Positions 34,004 to 34,676 of a stretch of DNA of 34,676 bases are shown in pieces. Origin of the DNA: Xinfangfangia pollutisoli (GTDB lineage: Bacteria > Pseudomonadota > Alphaproteobacteria > Rhodobacterales > Rhodobacteraceae); assembly GCF_020179405.1 (NCBI RefSeq), contig NZ_JAICBZ010000043.1, positions 1 through 34,676 of the forward strand, given 5' to 3'. Every line of letters starts with the position of its first letter. Position 1 is the stretch's first letter. The position numbers and the translations under genes were made by a program. Below the pieces are notes generated by a model. That model worked only from the letters and a program-made list of their open reading frames with translations. It was not told where the DNA came from and ran no database searches.

Positions 34004-34675
34004 TCAGGCCGGCGCGGCAGGGCTGCGGGCGACCAGGTCGATCAGCCGGCCCCGCGCTTCGGGCAGGGCGCGGCCCGATTGGGTCTCGGCCAGTTCGCGG
34101 GTCAGGAAATGCGTGGTGATCGCAAGGCCCTGGACCAGCGCCTGACGGTCAAGGGCCGCGCCGCCGGCCAGGCCCTGCGGCAGGGGAAAAAGCTTTTCAG
34201 CCCATGTCCCGGCCCCGGCGCGGCTGACCGCGCGGCCGGTGCGCGGGCTGACATAGGCCAGATCGGTGACGGCGCCGGTCACGGCGCAGGCCGTCAGGTC
34301 CAGCCCGTAGCCCAGCTCCTCCAGCAGCCGCACTTCCCAGCGCAGATAGGCCGAGGGCCAGTCGCCTTCGCCCAACCCGTCCAGCAGGGTCAGCGTGGCC
34401 TGCCACAGCGCCGGATGGGCGGCGCGCTCGGGCAGGGTGGCCACCAGCAGCGCGCAGACCGCGCCCAGCCCCGCCAGCGCCATCCGGTCGCCCATCACAT
34501 GGGCGCGGCTTTTCAGCGGGTCGACGGTGAAGGCGCCGACATGCTCGGACAGCCGCGCCCGCCAGGTCAGCGCGACCTGGGTGCCGGGCTGCAGATGCGC
34601 CGCCTGCCGCCGCGAGGCGCCGCCGCGCACCACGCCCGCATGGCGGCCATGCGCGCGGGTGAAGGTCTCGATGAT
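34004..34675 (-). CDS. recO: DNA repair protein RecO (5' end cut by window edge)
   Basis: The frame is open to the right edge; about 224 residues are visible and I estimate that only 15-20 N-terminal ones are missing. RecO helps RecR load RecA at single-strand gaps (RecFOR pathway). The N-terminal OB-fold ends with FTRAHGRHAGVVRGGASRR and LQPGTQVALTWRARLSEHVGAF, both typical. The helical C-terminal domain has WEVRLLEELGYGLDLTACAVTG, the best-conserved RecO segment; the zinc-ligand cysteines of some RecO proteins are not all present. The window-internal GTG at 34633 is not the start, since homology continues upstream of it. Confidence 0.9.
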   Translation of the reverse strand: MIETFTRAHGRHAGVVRGGASRRQAAHLQPGTQVALTWRARLSEHVGAFTVDPLKSRAHVMGDRMALAGLGAVCALLVATLPERAAHPALWQATLTLLDGLGEGDWPSAYLRWEVRLLEELGYGLDLTACAVTGAVTDLAYVSPRTGRAVSRAGAGTWAEKLFPLPQGLAGGAALDRQALVQGLAITTHFLTRELAETQSGRALPEARGRLIDLVARSPAAPA

Positions 34676-34676
34676 C

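Noticed and set aside
1-34676. Search for tRNA, rRNA, CRISPR arrays, transposase or integrase genes, prophage and toxin-antitoxin pairs
   Set aside because: None seen by eye; gaps are short and the genes are housekeeping or transport in type. Small structured RNAs cannot be excluded without a covariance search.

Overview
The window reads as ordinary chromosome from a GC-rich alphaproteobacterium of the Rhodobacterales (Rhodobacter/Paracoccus-like). I base this on third codon positions that are almost all G or C, on a (2S)-methylsuccinyl-CoA dehydrogenase (Mcd) of the ethylmalonyl-CoA pathway, and on gene sets I associate with that order. I cannot name the genus. I see no phage, insertion sequence, CRISPR array, tRNA or rRNA.

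Left part (1-8883, mostly + strand): the C-terminal part of a LysR-type regulator, then a complete YejABEF peptide-type ABC importer whose last gene is fused by a 4-base overlap to a GT4 glycosyltransferase. A small DnaB-like RecA-fold ATPase follows. It converges with ftsK, and a good minus-strand terminator lies between them.

Middle (8950-18800): on the minus strand, amidase, a DapC-like aminotransferase and FtsK. Divergent from the amidase is a UbiH/Coq6-type flavin hydroxylase. It converges with a minus-strand unit of CnoX-like thioredoxin-TPR protein, a stand-alone LON-domain protein and a Trm112-like protein. Tag (3-methyladenine glycosylase) lies just upstream of that unit and diverges from an EAL-domain protein.

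Right part (18905-34676): phaA and phaB (thiolase and acetoacetyl-CoA reductase) feed both PHB synthesis and the ethylmalonyl-CoA pathway. A convergent minus-strand block holds leuC, a GT2/FkbM-type two-domain protein, leuD, an integral membrane protein and a secreted EEP-family protein. A 31-codon small reading frame and a TauE-type exporter lie upstream of leuC. Next come a secreted DUF3859-like protein, mcd, an SDR-type reductase, a minus-strand MFS transporter and the 3' part of recO, cut by the window edge.

The observations I rate highest are: a similar palindromic element upstream of phaB and of mcd, with a partial match upstream of phaA; a probably leaderless 31-codon gene ahead of leuC; a glycosyltransferase/methyltransferase-type protein inserted between leuC and leuD; a patch of rare, AT-ending codons over the active-site end of mcd; and a triple palindrome after phaB. 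I did not find an obviously new defence or mobile system.
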